Shown here: one piece after another, positions 35,812-46,842 of the stretch
How positions within the stretch are numbered: position 1 is the stretch's first letter
Layout of the letters: the number at the start of each line of letters is the position of its first letter
Source: Persicaria tinctoria
Lineage: Eukaryota; Streptophyta; Magnoliopsida; Caryophyllales; Polygonaceae
NCBI GenBank assembly: GCA_037127255.1
Contig: JBANSL010000004.1
Location: 12,566,967-12,630,966 of the forward strand
Length of the DNA: 64,000 nucleotides
Direction: 5' to 3'
Program-made: the position numbers and the translations under genes
The notes under the pieces: generated by a model
Seen by the model: the letters and a program-made list of their open reading frames with translations, nothing else
What the model was told of the DNA's origin: nothing
Databases searched by the model: none

Positions 35812-38419
35812 ATGGGAGAAGGTCCGGCTATTGGAATTGATCTTGGCACTACCTACTCCTGTGTCGGAGTTTGGCAGCACGATCGGGTTGAGATCATCGC
35901 CAATGATCAAGGTAACCGGACCACGCCTTCCTATGTTGCTTTTAAGGATACCGAGCGTTTGATCGGAGACGCTGCTAACAATCAGGTGGCCATGAACCCA
36001 ACCAACTCCATCTTTGGTATGATTTCTTTCTTTTATTGTCTAAAAAAGCGTTGATTCTTGCTCTCTGTCACCTGATTTTACTACCATTATGTTTGTTTCT
36101 AATCAGGAGATCTGTCTCAATGAATCAACCAGACCTTGAAATCTATTTCATGGAATCATGTTTGTTTGCTTTTTTATTGGCTTAGTTGCCAATTGTGACA
36201 GTGTACTCTAATTTAATGTTTAGTTGTTTACTAGTTCAAACAAGATCATCTACACAGCATTTTCCTACTCCACTTCCTTAACACTAAATTATTTTTACAT
36301 TTATTTCATCTTAAAAAACTTATATTTATATTCCTAACATCTATTTTAATTTATTTTGAAAAATCATGTTTTAAATTTTTTAATAATTACATTTTGTAAA
36401 ATATTCCCTTTTAAAATTTTAAAAATTCTGAATCATGATTTTTCAAAATAAAATTTTAAATTTATAAAAGTAAATGTTAGTAATATAAATATAATTTTTA
36501 AATTTTTTTAAGATTAAATAAATATAAAAATAATTTAGTGTTGTAGAGGGTTGACTAGGGAATGCTGTAGACTTGTAGAAGATTTGTAGGGTTACTAGTT
36601 GGTTTAAAAGTAAACAGGTTAGCTTGATTACTAAAACGATGACTAATTTACCATTGGTGATGACTAAAATGATGACTAACCATTGGCGTCTGTAATCTCA
36701 AAAAAAAAAAAAAGAAGAAGAAAAAGAAAAGAGGATAAATGCTTGTTATGATAAATGACAGATGCAAAGAGGTTGATCGGCAGGAGTTTTAGCGACCCAT
36801 TGGTACAAAAAGACATGAGGTTGTGGCCATTCAAGGTTATTCCCGGAGCTGATGACAAGCCGATGATTGTTGTCACCTACAAAGGCGAGGAAAAGCAATT
36901 CAGTGCTGAAGAGATCTCATCAATGGTGCTTACGAAGATGAAGGACACCGCAGAGGCTTATCTCGGTAAAACCATCAAGAACGCTGTGGTGACAGTCCCT
37001 GCTTACTTCAATGACTCCCAACGGCAGGCGACTAAGGATGCTGGTGTTATTGCGGGCCTGAATGTCATGCGTATCATCAACGAGCCCATCGCAGCTGCCA
37101 TCGCCTATGGCCTTAACAAGTCGAGCAACAGTAGGAAGAATGTGATAATCTTTGATCTTGGTGGTGGGACATTTGATGTTTCCCTCCTTACAATTGGTGA
37201 GGGTAGCTGCAAGAATGATTTGCTTGTTTTCGATGTCAAGGCAACCGCTGGTGACACCCACCTTGGTGGAGAGGATTTCGATAATGAGTTGGTGGACCAC
37301 TTTATCCAGGAGTTCAAGAGAGAGCATAAGATGGACATCAGTGATAATCCGAGGGCCCTTAGGAGATTGAGGACTTCTTGTGAGAGGGCAAAGCGAACTC
37401 TTTCATCCACTGTTCTGGCGAACATTGAGATTGATTGTCTATACGAGGGTATAGATTTCTACACTTCGATTACTCGTGCCAAGTTTGAGATGTTGAACAT
37501 GCACCTGTTCAAGAAATGTATAGAGCCGGTCGAGCAGTGTTTGAGGGACGCCAAGATGGAAAAGAGTGATGTCCATGATATTGTGCTTGTTGGTGGCTCA
37601 ACTAGGATTCCGAAAGTGCAACAGCTTCTACAGGACTTCTTTAATGGGAAAGAGATATGCAAGAGCATCAACCCGGATGAAGCTGTGGCATGTGGTGCTG
37701 CGTTATTGGCTGCAAACTTGAGTGACCAGGGTAACCAGAGGGTTCAGGAACTTGTGTTGAGGGATGTCACTCCCTTATCACTCGGTGTGGAGGTTCGTGA
37801 TGGTGTGATGTCTGTTGTGGTCCCTCGGAACACCACCATCCCATGCAAGAAGGAGCAGGAATACCAGACTACCGTGGATTACTTAACAAGTGTGTCCATC
37901 GAGGTCTATGAAGGTGAGAGAGCCAGGACAAAGGACAACAACTTTTTGGGCAAGTTCAGTTTCTCTGGTATTCTATCTGCTCCAAGGGGTGTTCCCAGAG
38001 TCAATATCTGCTTCGAGATTGACGATAACGGCATCTTGAATGTGTCAGTTGAGGACAAGACAACCGGGCAGAAGATCAAGATGACGATCACAAATGACAA
38101 AGGAAGATTGTCCACGGAGGAGATTGAGAAGATGGTGCAGGAGGCCGAGAAGTACAAGCTAGAGGACAAGGAATTCAAGAAGAAGGCGAATGCCAAGAAT
38201 ACATTGGAGAACTATGCGAACAAAATAAGGAACACCATCAACGATGAGGAGATATATATTGGGCCCAAGCTTGGTGCAGACAAGAAGAACATTGAGGAAG
38301 CCATTGATTCCACAATTAACTGGTTGGAAACCAACAAGTTGGCCAGGGTAGACGAATATGAGGAGATGATGAAGAAGCTGGAGAAACTCTGGAACCCCAT
38401 CGTCAGCAAGATATACTAG
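35812..38419 (+). CDS. HSP70: Cytosolic HSP70-type chaperone, C-terminally truncated (copy 2)
   Basis: Exon 1 is 35812-36016 and exon 2 36762-38419, with the intron at the same codon as copy 1. Exon 1 has exactly the same length (205 bases). The product is 620 residues with [23 protein letters not shown] and [15 protein letters not shown]. It shares the enlarged loop after LLTIGEG (SCKNDLLV) with copy 1, so that insertion predates the duplication. Translation ends at TAG (38417-38419) just after IVSKIY, where the family normally has Gln followed by GAGP. The next codons still read GADPK, so a C-to-T change in a CAG codon probably made the stop. No EEVD follows. The pair is a head-to-tail duplication. 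Family certain; function of a tail-less form unknown. Confidence 0.92.
36017..36761 (+). other. Intron of HSP70 copy 2
   Basis: A 745-bp AT-rich GT-AG intron with a purine run (A13 then GAAGAAGAAAAAG) before the acceptor. From about 36270 to 36540, TTAAAAAAC/ATTTTAAA-type stretches form an imperfect inverted repeat, so a small MITE-like insertion is possible. No coding is visible. Confidence 0.75.
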
Positions 38420-38518
38420 GGTGCTGATCCCAAATTTATAAATAGCACTCCTCGATCTTTTAATTAATGTTAATTGATTTCCTCTTCAACTACTCTTTCG
38501 AGTTTGTTATCATCCATG

Positions 38519-38524
38519 AATAAA
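38519..38524 (+). terminator. Poly(A) signal of HSP70 copy 2
   Basis: AATAAA lies about 100 bases past the stop in an AT-rich 3' UTR. Confidence 0.55.
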
Positions 38525-38607
38525 AACAACAGTAATGTCCTGCTTGCATATCCGAATGAATCTATATCTATCTAGATTCTATGTATCTATCTATACTAGG
38601 TGGTGAA

Positions 38608-38622
38608 GCGTGCTCTGCACGC
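38608..38622 (-). other. Helitron 3' terminal hairpin
   Basis: GCGTGC and GCACGC form a perfect 6-bp stem around a 3-base loop, eight bases before the CTAG end. Helitron 3' hairpins are thought to act as transposition terminators. Confidence 0.85.
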
Positions 38623-38657
38623 AGTATTTGTATAAGGAAGAATCATGGCACTACAGG

Positions 38658-38890
38658 ATTAGAAGGCAAAGGAAATACATACAATGTAAACATTATTGTT
38701 ACCACTATCATTGAAAATATTTGGACACCTGTCCAAACATAAACACAAAACAAGCCTGAGTTCAATGGAGGCCTAAAAACATCCATGTGAACCAACTTCC
38801 AGCATGCTTCTTCCTCAGCATTGTCCTTGGTTTCCAATTGGTTGTAGTTGCTTATGTCTAGACACAATGTTCTCATCATGATCATGGCTA
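38658..38890 (-). pseudogene. Captured fragment of a TM9SF (EMP70) gene
   Basis: The minus-strand frame contains MIMMRTL, DISNYNQLE, WKLVHMDVFRPP and LFCVYVWTGVQIF. These match, in order, the conserved region of transmembrane-9 superfamily proteins, where the family has RTL..DI..YN, WKLVHGDVFRPP and a GVQ-type membrane segment. The family Gly in VHGDVF is Met here and other conserved residues are changed, so it is decayed. Only about 80 residues are present of a protein of more than 600. TM9SF proteins are multi-span membrane proteins of the endomembrane system. Location just inside a Helitron 3' end fits gene capture. Confidence 0.8.
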
Positions 38891-38979
38891 AAGCATGCAA
38901 AGATTTCATGCCTAAATTTAAAAGAGAATTATTACAGTAAGAATCTGAAAAGGAGAGTGAAGCAAATTTAAGCAAGATT

Positions 38980-40700
38980 AGAGCAATACCTCATTCTAAA
39001 ACTGCTAATAGACGACCAAGAGGAGTCACCTTCATATGATATCTTTGGATGATATTCAATTGGTTTGAACAGGTAAGCCAGGACACCTTGAGGAATAACA
39101 ACCCAACTTCGTCAAGCTATTGCTTGGCCGAGCAGGGAATGTTCATACAAAGCTAGATTCATAAGATAGAAGAAAAGTTTAAAAATCCCTCTTACACCAT
39201 ATGTATAATTTACTTGACCACAACAAAGAAAAGAAGAGAAGACAAAACATGTCAACTGTCAAGAGTTATAATAGAGCTATAACAAGTAGTTCAATTTTTT
39301 CAGTTTGAATGAGATATTAAATTATTATGTGCAATAGCAAATGATCATTTTATATGTTTCAATGTACTTTGATCTCAATCAAATGAGAACACTAAATGGT
39401 TGTATATAAGATCTGGTGGTATTTAAAATCAATTATTTGCAATTAAAGAGAAATGATTATGCTTACCAAAAAAGTACCACCAACTATCAGTGGTTGACAA
39501 TTCATGATTGTGATTGAACAGAGCTAAACAACTCTAGCACAGGGATGCAGGTAAACTGGCAACCGAAATCAGCAGTTAACAACTAAGATAATTCAACTGT
39601 AAATGAGCCTAAGCCTGCCCAACTCAACAAAAGCTCCAATTTCCAGAACGGATTACAAATGACTCAATGTTTACTTGAACTATTTGACAATCAACTTCTC
39701 ATGATCTCATCCTACCAATTCAAACTTCTCCTATCCGTGGCGGCCTATCCAAAAGAAACAACTCAAGAGAATTCTCCAAATTATTGATGGCCCAAAACAA
39801 ATTAAAACAACATTGACCTCTAATACTTAAATGTGCAAACACTTGCATATTAAGGAAAATTTTAAAGTGATAACTGCTGATCGAATAAGGCAAATAAAGA
39901 GACCAAATGCAATTAGGGAATAACACCTCCAGAAAATTCTGTGCCTCAATAACAGCAAATACTATTTTATCACTGCCCTAGACAGTAGTCACAATATTTT
40001 CAACACGAGTCACCTTAAAATGTTGAAGATTAAATTGGATAAGAAATCTTAATCTCACTTTCTTAAATGTAAATTAAATTTGCATTGGTTGCAATGTTAA
40101 ATGGTGTATCAATATTAGAATAAGATAAATAGCGGGGATTTAAGGGCTAATTATAAACAAAAAGCGGGAAATCATCAAGGTAATTTTCATAGCCTAAATA
40201 GAACTCTCGTATATAGTATAAAATAATGAAATCAAAATCTTTGAACAACACATGATATCCCATGAGTTTCATTATACTTCTAATATAAGGTTCAATCTTT
40301 CCCTTTCCATTGTCGGTAAACCTAACTACCAATCTAAGAAGAGGAGTAAAAAATCATCCATTTGTCTAAAGAAGAGAGAAGCCTTCGAGATTTTAAAGAA
40401 AAGCAATAGGAAGTATGGTAATAAGTTCGTCAGTTAATGGATCACATGGAAGTTAGTCTTGACGAATGCAATTACGACAGGAACATAAAAAGCAAACAAC
40501 AACAACGGTGTTGATCCTCTACTGGCACTAACATTTCAAACTGCAATTTAACAATATAAATCTTAAACTAATCCAAATAAAAGGATACAACATATTAGAA
40601 CAACGAAATAAATACTACAATCAGAAGAAAATGTATGGGCGGAAACCCATCGAAGGGCAGCAAGCCAAAGGAAAGAGATGAAAGCTGAAATCCCAACAAC
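38980..40700. other. Helitron interior, no gene seen
   Basis: AT-rich DNA with short frames only (such as 39720-39926 and 40147-40332, minus). I could not match any to a known protein; more captured but decayed introns are possible. Confidence 0.4.
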
Positions 40701-41218
40701 CACTGGCGGGTCCAGGGGTAGGCTCGTGTGAGCGCGAGCCCACCCCGATCCCGGAAAAAAATATGAAAGGTTAAAAAATAAAGAAAGTATAAATTAATTA
40801 GAAGTGAAAATGAATCACAAAGTTTACTTTGCTTAGTTGGTAAAGGATAGATGGAAAACTTTTACCTCTTTATTAGAGTCCAAGGTTCAATTCCCACTTT
40901 TGACATTTTCTTCACTTATTTTTAACTATTTTTTTATATATAAGTTCAAAGATCTTTTTAAATTGAGAATAATTAATTTCAATTAGTATTGTTTGAATTC
41001 TATTTTATTCATTCATTAGGGGTTTTCTTGAATTTTTTTTTAACTAATTATAAATTTTATTCACTTCTAATAATATGGATATATAACTCTTTGATTTTTT
41101 TTTTACATAATCTTTCACAATTAAATTTATTTAAAGTTTTGCAAAACTCGTTTCCTTATTACTTAATTTTTAGCCTAAATCTCGCCCACCCCTATATCAC
41201 GGGCTAGCTCCGCCACTG
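40701..41218. mobile_element. hAT-type MITE, 518 bp
   Basis: The ends are CACTGGCGGGTCCAG and, inverted, CAGTGGCGGAGCTAG, agreeing at about 11 of 15 positions. A perfect 8-bp target duplication, CCAACAAC, flanks the element (40693-40700 and 41219-41226), the size made by hAT transposases. The interior is AT-rich with no transposase. A pol III-like A box (TTAGTTGGTAAAGG, near 40836) and B box (GGTTCAATTCCC, near 40884) lie inside. Confidence 0.85.
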
Positions 41219-41488
41219 CCAACAACCGAACTTTAACTAAGACCATGAAAAACAGTGGATTTGGATATCAATTTCATAAGAATATCAAATTTAATCTCTT
41301 TTTTTTTTGGTCTAAATCAAATTTAATCTCTAATTTAAGAATCAAGCAAATGGCTAGAAGGTTGTTCATACACAAATTTAGAACCCTTTCTTTTTTTCTG
41401 TCAAATAGCATGAGAATTGAAAACAACTATATTCATATTTTGTTAAAAAACAATTGAGCTCACCTAAAAGATGCAGGTCTTGCCATTA

Positions 41489-41754
41489 GAGCATTCCCAA
41501 TAGATTCTCCATCTTCATTTTTTGGAGAATGTTGGGGTGGTTTTTGCTCCAAGAGCTTCCCCATTATATTCTCCAAAATAGAGAATGGATGGAAAATATA
41601 GAGTTCATTCCCTAAATTTGGAGCAAACTCTATATATTTTGGGGTGAATTCTATAATGGGGAAGCGGTTGGAATGGGGCAAAAAAATATTTAGAATATTT
41701 GATTTCTCATTCTCTATTTTGGAGATTGTTTTAGGGAAGCTCTTGGGAATGCTC
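41489..41754. mobile_element. Tourist-like (PIF/Harbinger) MITE, 266 bp
   Basis: The inverted ends are GAGCATTCCCAATAG and GAGCATTCCCAAGAG. Flanking trinucleotides are TTA and TGA, close to the TWA duplication of this superfamily but with one mismatch. The interior has several inverted ATTCTCCAAAATAGAGAAT-type segments and is hairpin-prone. No coding. Confidence 0.75.
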
Positions 41755-42002
41755 TGATATAGGTAGCTTGCCTACACACATGAATCAAAATTCGAACCTC
41801 AAAAGTAGTACATGAGAATTCAGACAAGCCATAATTCCTTGTGGTAGGAATCATCGGAGATCCATAAAGACAGTAAAACTCACCCACGATATAATAGAGT
41901 GAATCTATTGAGCCGGATCCTGATTTATTAAAGCTACCAACTACATGAATACAAATCAAATAAAAAATTAGGATAACATATCAGTATGTGTAATAGTAGA
42001 GA

Positions 42003-42690
42003 TAGGTTTCCAAAACTTCCAAGTGAAGCATGAGCCAGGAAAAAAAAAAATATAACTTCCAAGTGAAGTGACCTGTAGGTCTTTCTTGTTAAAAATAGCT
42101 TTAAACTTTGACATATGCATTCATGTACGTTTATTAATTTATATTGATAATAAATGAGCACAGCCCCAAATTAAGTCTCCACTTAATTATAGCTTTTACT
42201 CCCCTTACATCCGTATCACAATGACAAGCTAGGTGATTTCAAGTTCAGCACTTCCATATGCAGCTTAATCTTTGTGAAAAATAGGAAATAATATAGAACT
42301 TCACAATGAATAAATAAATAAAAGATCTACCTGCCCATATTTTTACATTCCATGCATGTTTTCAAGTTCAACTCAGATCTATAGCAGTACATCTTAATCT
42401 TTTTTTTTTCCCCCTAATCATACTATTTGTTGCATCAAACAAGCACCTTGCTAATTAATTAAATACTACTGTAGTTCAATTTTAATGTTAAAATGGAGAA
42501 GTAAGATGATTAAGTTCATCTTCTATGCAGTCGCAGACTATATATATTCTACAACGAAACCACCAGATTTGGCAAGATAAAAGGGAATAAGTTCATCTTC
42601 TATGCAGACTATATATATACCACTAAAAGTTTAATTAACAACAGAAAGCATAAAAGAATTCAGAGGGATAAACAGAGAATTACCATACCC
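42003..42690. other. Non-coding DNA right of the Helitron
   Basis: No gene. A segment AAGTTCATCTTCTATGCAG followed by ACTATATATAT occurs twice (about 42513-42550 and 42589-42618), a small imperfect tandem duplication. Confidence 0.5.
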
Positions 42691-42757
42691 AACTGGTCGT
42701 CAACCGAAGAAAAACTGAAAAAGTGAAGAATCTGATCGATCCGGAAGGTAAAGAGAA

Positions 42758-43063
42758 CTAGCAGGAAGGACCACCAGTCCTGCTCTCCTCATGTCCTGAA
42801 CCACATGGTTGCTCATGAAACAGGTGCTCTGCCGGCTGCTGCTGATGTTCAATTGCCTGGACGGCCTCCAATTCCGACTGCTGCGGTTGCTGAAGCAACA
42901 ACAGCGGTTGCTGTTCCTGCTGGTGTTGCTGCTGAATCTGATAAGGGTTCCCTTCAAATCCGCTCCCACCCAGTGCCAACAATGGCGACGTCGAGGTGCC
43001 TTGGGTTCCCATTTGACAACTCGACACCGTCACCTCCACCACCAGCCTCGTACTCACTCCCAT
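42758..43063 (-). CDS. Possible exon of a Gln-rich protein, unrecognised
   Basis: The frame from the ATG at 43063 runs 101 residues. It has a polyglutamine-rich middle (QIQQQHQQEQQPLLLL, QQPQQSELEAVQAIEHQQQ) and a His/Glu/Gly-rich end, GC-rich in an AT-rich area. In another phase just upstream the strand reads QQHPQQLLRF followed by a Gly-rich stretch, so a frameshift or splice may join the two. Gln-rich tails are common in plant transcription factors, but I cannot place this one. Confidence 0.3.
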   Translation of the reverse strand: MGVSTRLVVEVTVSSCQMGTQGTSTSPLLALGGSGFEGNPYQIQQQHQQEQQPLLLLQQPQQSELEAVQAIEHQQQPAEHLFHEQPCGSGHEESRTGGPSC

Positions 43064-43579
43064 CAAACCTCAGAAGCTGCTGTGGGTGTTGCTATTGCTG
43101 GAGCAGGAGCTGGTGGTGAGGATGTGGATGGAAGTGGAACAATGCGATGATTGATTCAAAATTGATTTCAAAAGTCTCGAATCCTCAATTTGAAGGTAGC
43201 TCTTAATTCGAAGACCCTAATCCTGGATTTGAATATTGCAACAGGCCATGAAGTTCAATCGGAAAAAAACCTAAAACAAAATCTATATTGAGCATTTCTA
43301 CGAACACCTTGGAGGCATAAAAACAAATAACTACAACTACAACTAAAACTAAAGCAAATCACAAACATAATTATTACAATGCAATCGTGATTCAATACAG
43401 GACTACAGTTCAGACCAGGTAAACCGAAGCAGCGAATATATGCAGAAAGTGAAATAATGAATCTGGTGAATTGCTTAAACAGAAAAGAAAGAGAAAGAGA
43501 CCAGGTAGAGAAATAGGCAATTGGAATTATCCGATCAAATTCAAACCGATATATCAAGAAGAAGAAGAAGAAGAATTCA

Positions 43580-44100
43580 GACCTGTTGGTTGGGGTTACT
43601 GATGAGCGAACGACATGTTTGAAAGACAGGAGAGCTGGTGTAAGATGTGTGGATTTTAATGGAAGAAGAAGAATGAAAGCATTTAAAAAAAGAGAGGAGT
43701 TAGATTGCCTATACCTTTCCGACACTAAGGTTGCCGACGGCGGCCGGTGGTGGCGAAATCCAGACCCGACGACTCGACCGCGATGTGGAGATCAGGGAAG
43801 GCGGAGATTAGGAAAGGCGGACAGAGGGTTTTAGAAATCATGAGGTGGAGAGGCAGCGATGATGATCGATTAGGAAGTAGGAGTTTGGAAGGAGGACATA
43901 AGGCGGGGGACAAAATAAGGTCGAAGGCGGCGAGATTGAGGAAGCAGGAGTTGGAGAAAGGAAGGTGGCGAATTGTCCAAGACGACGAGATTATGTAAGC
44001 AGGAGGTGGAGAAAAGGCGCGAGATTGAGGAAGCAGGAGGTGGAGAAAAGGTGGTGTTGCAGAGAAACGCTGAAAGATAACTGACTGGGAACTACGGATA
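43580..44100 (-). other. Leader-like GC-rich region upstream of the Q-rich frame
   Basis: A GC-richer block with long frames on both strands may be the promoter and 5' UTR exon(s) of the minus-strand locus. A motif GCGAGATTGAGGAAGCAGGA occurs twice (about 43928 and 44018). The coding frames are not recognisable. Confidence 0.3.
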
Positions 44101-44312
44101 AAGATGAAATCCCTTTTGGAAAACGTTTTAGGTGAAGAAAACAATTTGCTTTCTGATTTTATAATGATTTCTTTAGTTTTTTTTTTTTTTTGCCCGTCAT
44201 CAATTCTATTCAGATTATTGTCAGGAGTGATAATGAATTTTACTAATAAGTAACATGCTGCTAGTTTGTGCAAGAAAAATTGCAGAAAAAGAACATATAA
44301 GGGGATCATCTG

Positions 44313-44424
44313 GCTAGATTTCACCACATGGATGACATGTTTTATACTAGTGCATAAACATGTTTTATGCTAGATTTCACCACATGGATGACATGTTTTA
44401 TACTAGTGCATAAACATGTTTTAT
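44313..44424. repeat. 56-bp direct repeat, two copies
   Basis: A 56-base unit starting GCTAGATTTCACCACATGG at 44313 is repeated at 44369 with hardly a change, followed by a short third partial copy. The units contain ACATGTTTTATACTAGTGCA and its shifted echo. Confidence 0.9.
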
Positions 44425-45132
44425 ACTAGTCTGTTTAGCTTATTCTGAAATGTATGTTCAATTCTGAATTTTTTGGGCAAAGGATAATCAAGGTCTCAGG
44501 GTTGAAAAAGTTTCTGGTTGTTCACTTTGATTCTAAAAACAAGATTGCAGACCGATCGAGCTTTGTGTCAAACTCATCTTTTTCGGCATATTATAAGTGG
44601 CTATAGGTCTTTACAGTTGTGACACCTTGCAACTAGTAAGAAATTGTTTCAAATATTGCTTTTGCACCTTTGTCTTTTGAGACCTTGTAAGACCATGTTT
44701 ATCAAGGGATACAAGAGATACTTGGAATACTAATATTTTATTCTTCTCTTTCCGCCACATTATCATAGCATCTCATTCTCACTTTTCCTACCTTATCAAT
44801 AGCATCCCTAGAATCTCAAAACTCATTTTTTTCTATCAATTCAATTTACCATTATACCCATTTTTCATAATTATTTCCATCATTTCTTACTAAACCAATT
44901 CACGATTATACCCCTCTCGACTAATTTATTCAAATCTAGATTAATTTATTATATTCATTTTCCGTTAAAAAAATAATATTAATAAATTCATACTATTATT
45001 TATAAACTAAATTGGTGACTATATATAAGCTAATATATAAATTTTATTTAAATAAGTCAAAATACATTGATTAATTCAAAAGAGATTACATCATGGACAA
45101 TACATAAACATAAACTTAAATTCCAGGATCCG

Positions 45133-46842
45133 ATGAGAGAAAACACAAAAACCCCTTTCCCTTCTGAAACGACGAACCCTAGAAAAACAATCTCGTCCAA
45201 ATCCCCTTATCTGGTGATCGATTCACTCAAGAAGTATGGGGGTAATCCCCACCTCATCCTCATCAATGGAGCCTTTCCGATTGTTCGGCTGTTCTGGCTG
45301 TGTTCGAACGCTTTGGAGGCTCATGTATGGTTTGAAGTGCTTCACACCAAAACGGTTGAAATTCGCCTGCCAAGCCATCCTCAAGTATTCAAGCCGGTGG
45401 TTCGAGGAGTAAATGATGGTTTACGCTTCTGGTGGTGGTGGATTACTAAGTGGTGCCTTCCCCCTCAGGGTGTGCTCAATCCGGCGGCACCCAGTTCGAG
45501 CTATAAGGTGTGGTGGTGTTCTTCTCCAAGGCCTTTTATGAAGGTTCTTGGTGTTTGGACTCCTATTCGGCCGACGGGGTATGATCTATGTTTCTCTCTT
45601 CGGGTCAATTTCGCCTTCTTCCAGTTCGGTTCGTGGGCTGGGGTTGATTACGTTTCATATTCACTTTTTCCTAACAATCCATTCTTCCTGATCACTAATC
45701 TCTTTCTCTCCTTGGATTTGTGTTCGGTAATCAACGAATTGGTGAACAAGCGAAAAATAAACAAAGACAAAAAAGGGGCGGGTGATTCAACTATGCTTGA
45801 ATCTCTTGCGCAGTTGCATCCGAATAGGGGCCAGAAACCATTCTCTTCCAAACAGATGTCCAAGGGGGTACCAGGCCCTGAGGACGGGAGTGAAATCCCA
45901 AACTCTGAAATGTCAAAGGGGACGTACTCGCTTTCCTTTGATGGGGATAAATACATGGCCAGATTGGCTGAAGCTAGAGACAATACAATCACTCTCCGAA
46001 ACACTCCACTATATGCTACCATAATTGCGGAACCCCTCGATCGGGAAGAGATTCGGAAAATAATCTACTCTGTATGGATTAGGCGTCAATCCCTTATCCA
46101 GAGTCAGCCGCTGTTAGTGAAACCATGGCGCCAGGTTCTCGACCCTGCAACCGAACCAATCTCTCTGCCTCCTACTCATGCCGGGTGGATATCTTTCATG
46201 CGTAGTTGGGTAGAGCTGTATGAATGCATGACTAATAAAACTTATGATTACATCTTCTACCATGAAGATGCATGTTCTATTAATTCAAGGAATAACTTAA
46301 CCTTCGCTTGGTCAACAATTGGCAATAGATCATGTTCTGACATGACAATAGCAATGATTTTAATAACTCAATGTGGTATAGTGGTATGCAGGACAATGTA
46401 TTGCCTACAAGAATGTAAGAATGCTGATGCATGCTATATGTATGATATATATATGGAGATGATTATTATGATGTATTTGGTACTCTTAAAACACCCCACT
46501 GTGATTATGCATCCATGGATTTACCATAAGGGATACTTTGCTCCACTAAACCCATTATTAACCCATGACAACAGGGTGCCTAGCACCTCTCCTAACAAGC
46601 GCACAAAAAACACTAAAACCACTTGTGACCGAGTGGTGGGAGATGATCCCAGGTCGTGTTATGGGCCAAACAAACTACTGGTGTTAAAGAGTGGTCTCTA
46701 CTTCTCTTCTCTTTGCACCAGCAAGCACCTGGACTACTGTAAACTCAAATCGCTTCGCATCAAACCAGGATCACAGGATATCAAAGTTGAGGCTCGAATA
46801 ACGGACTCGACCTCATCCCAGATGGTTAAAAATGAAGGTTAG
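45133..46842 (+). CDS. LINE ORF1, atypical, 569 residues
   Basis: The frame is open upstream to 45067, but the target duplication puts the element's first base at 45126, so the ATG at 45133 (MRENTKTPFPSE) is the first inside it. The frame overlaps ORF2 by 11 bases in a different phase. I do not see the DUF4283 region or CCHC zinc knuckle usual in plant L1 ORF1. The first part is Trp-rich (FWWWWITKW), the middle charged (ELVNKRKINKDKKG), and the third quarter hydrophobic and AT-rich. Either a divergent ORF1 or one remodelled by insertion of foreign sequence. RNA binding is expected from position only. Confidence 0.6.
   Translation: MRENTKTPFPSETTNPRKTISSKSPYLVIDSLKKYGGNPHLILINGAFPIVRLFWLCSNALEAHVWFEVLHTKTVEIRLPSHPQVFKPVVRGVNDGLRFWWWWITKWCLPPQGVLNPAAPSSSYKVWWCSSPRPFMKVLGVWTPIRPTGYDLCFSLRVNFAFFQFGSWAGVDYVSYSLFPNNPFFLITNLFLSLDLCSVINELVNKRKINKDKKGAGDSTMLESLAQLHPNRGQKPFSSKQMSKGVPGPEDGSEIPNSEMSKGTYSLSFDGDKYMARLAEARDNTITLRNTPLYATIIAEPLDREEIRKIIYSVWIRRQSLIQSQPLLVKPWRQVLDPATEPISLPPTHAGWISFMRSWVELYECMTNKTYDYIFYHEDACSINSRNNLTFAWSTIGNRSCSDMTIAMILITQCGIVVCRTMYCLQECKNADACYMYDIYMEMIIMMYLVLLKHPTVIMHPWIYHKGYFAPLNPLLTHDNRVPSTSPNKRTKNTKTTCDRVVGDDPRSCYGPNKLLVLKSGLYFSSLCTSKHLDYCKLKSLRIKPGSQDIKVEARITDSTSSQMVKNEG

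Larger units (their letters stand above)
38596..42002 (-). mobile_element. Non-autonomous Helitron with both termini
   Basis: On the minus strand the 5' end reads TCTCTACTATTACACATAC (from 42002), the typical plant Helitron start. The 3' end is the hairpin GCGTGCAGAGCACGC (38608-38622), eight bases, then CTAG (38596-38599). The next host base is T and the base before the 5' end is A, so insertion was between A and T without target duplication, as expected. The body, about 3.4 kb, has no Rep or helicase but holds a TM9SF gene fragment and two nested MITEs. Pairing of these two ends is inferred from orientation and the A/T rule. Confidence 0.85.

Noticed and set aside
45067..45132. Longer N-terminus for the LINE ORF1
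   Set aside because: The LINE target duplication ends at 45125, so the 22 upstream codons belong to the host element.
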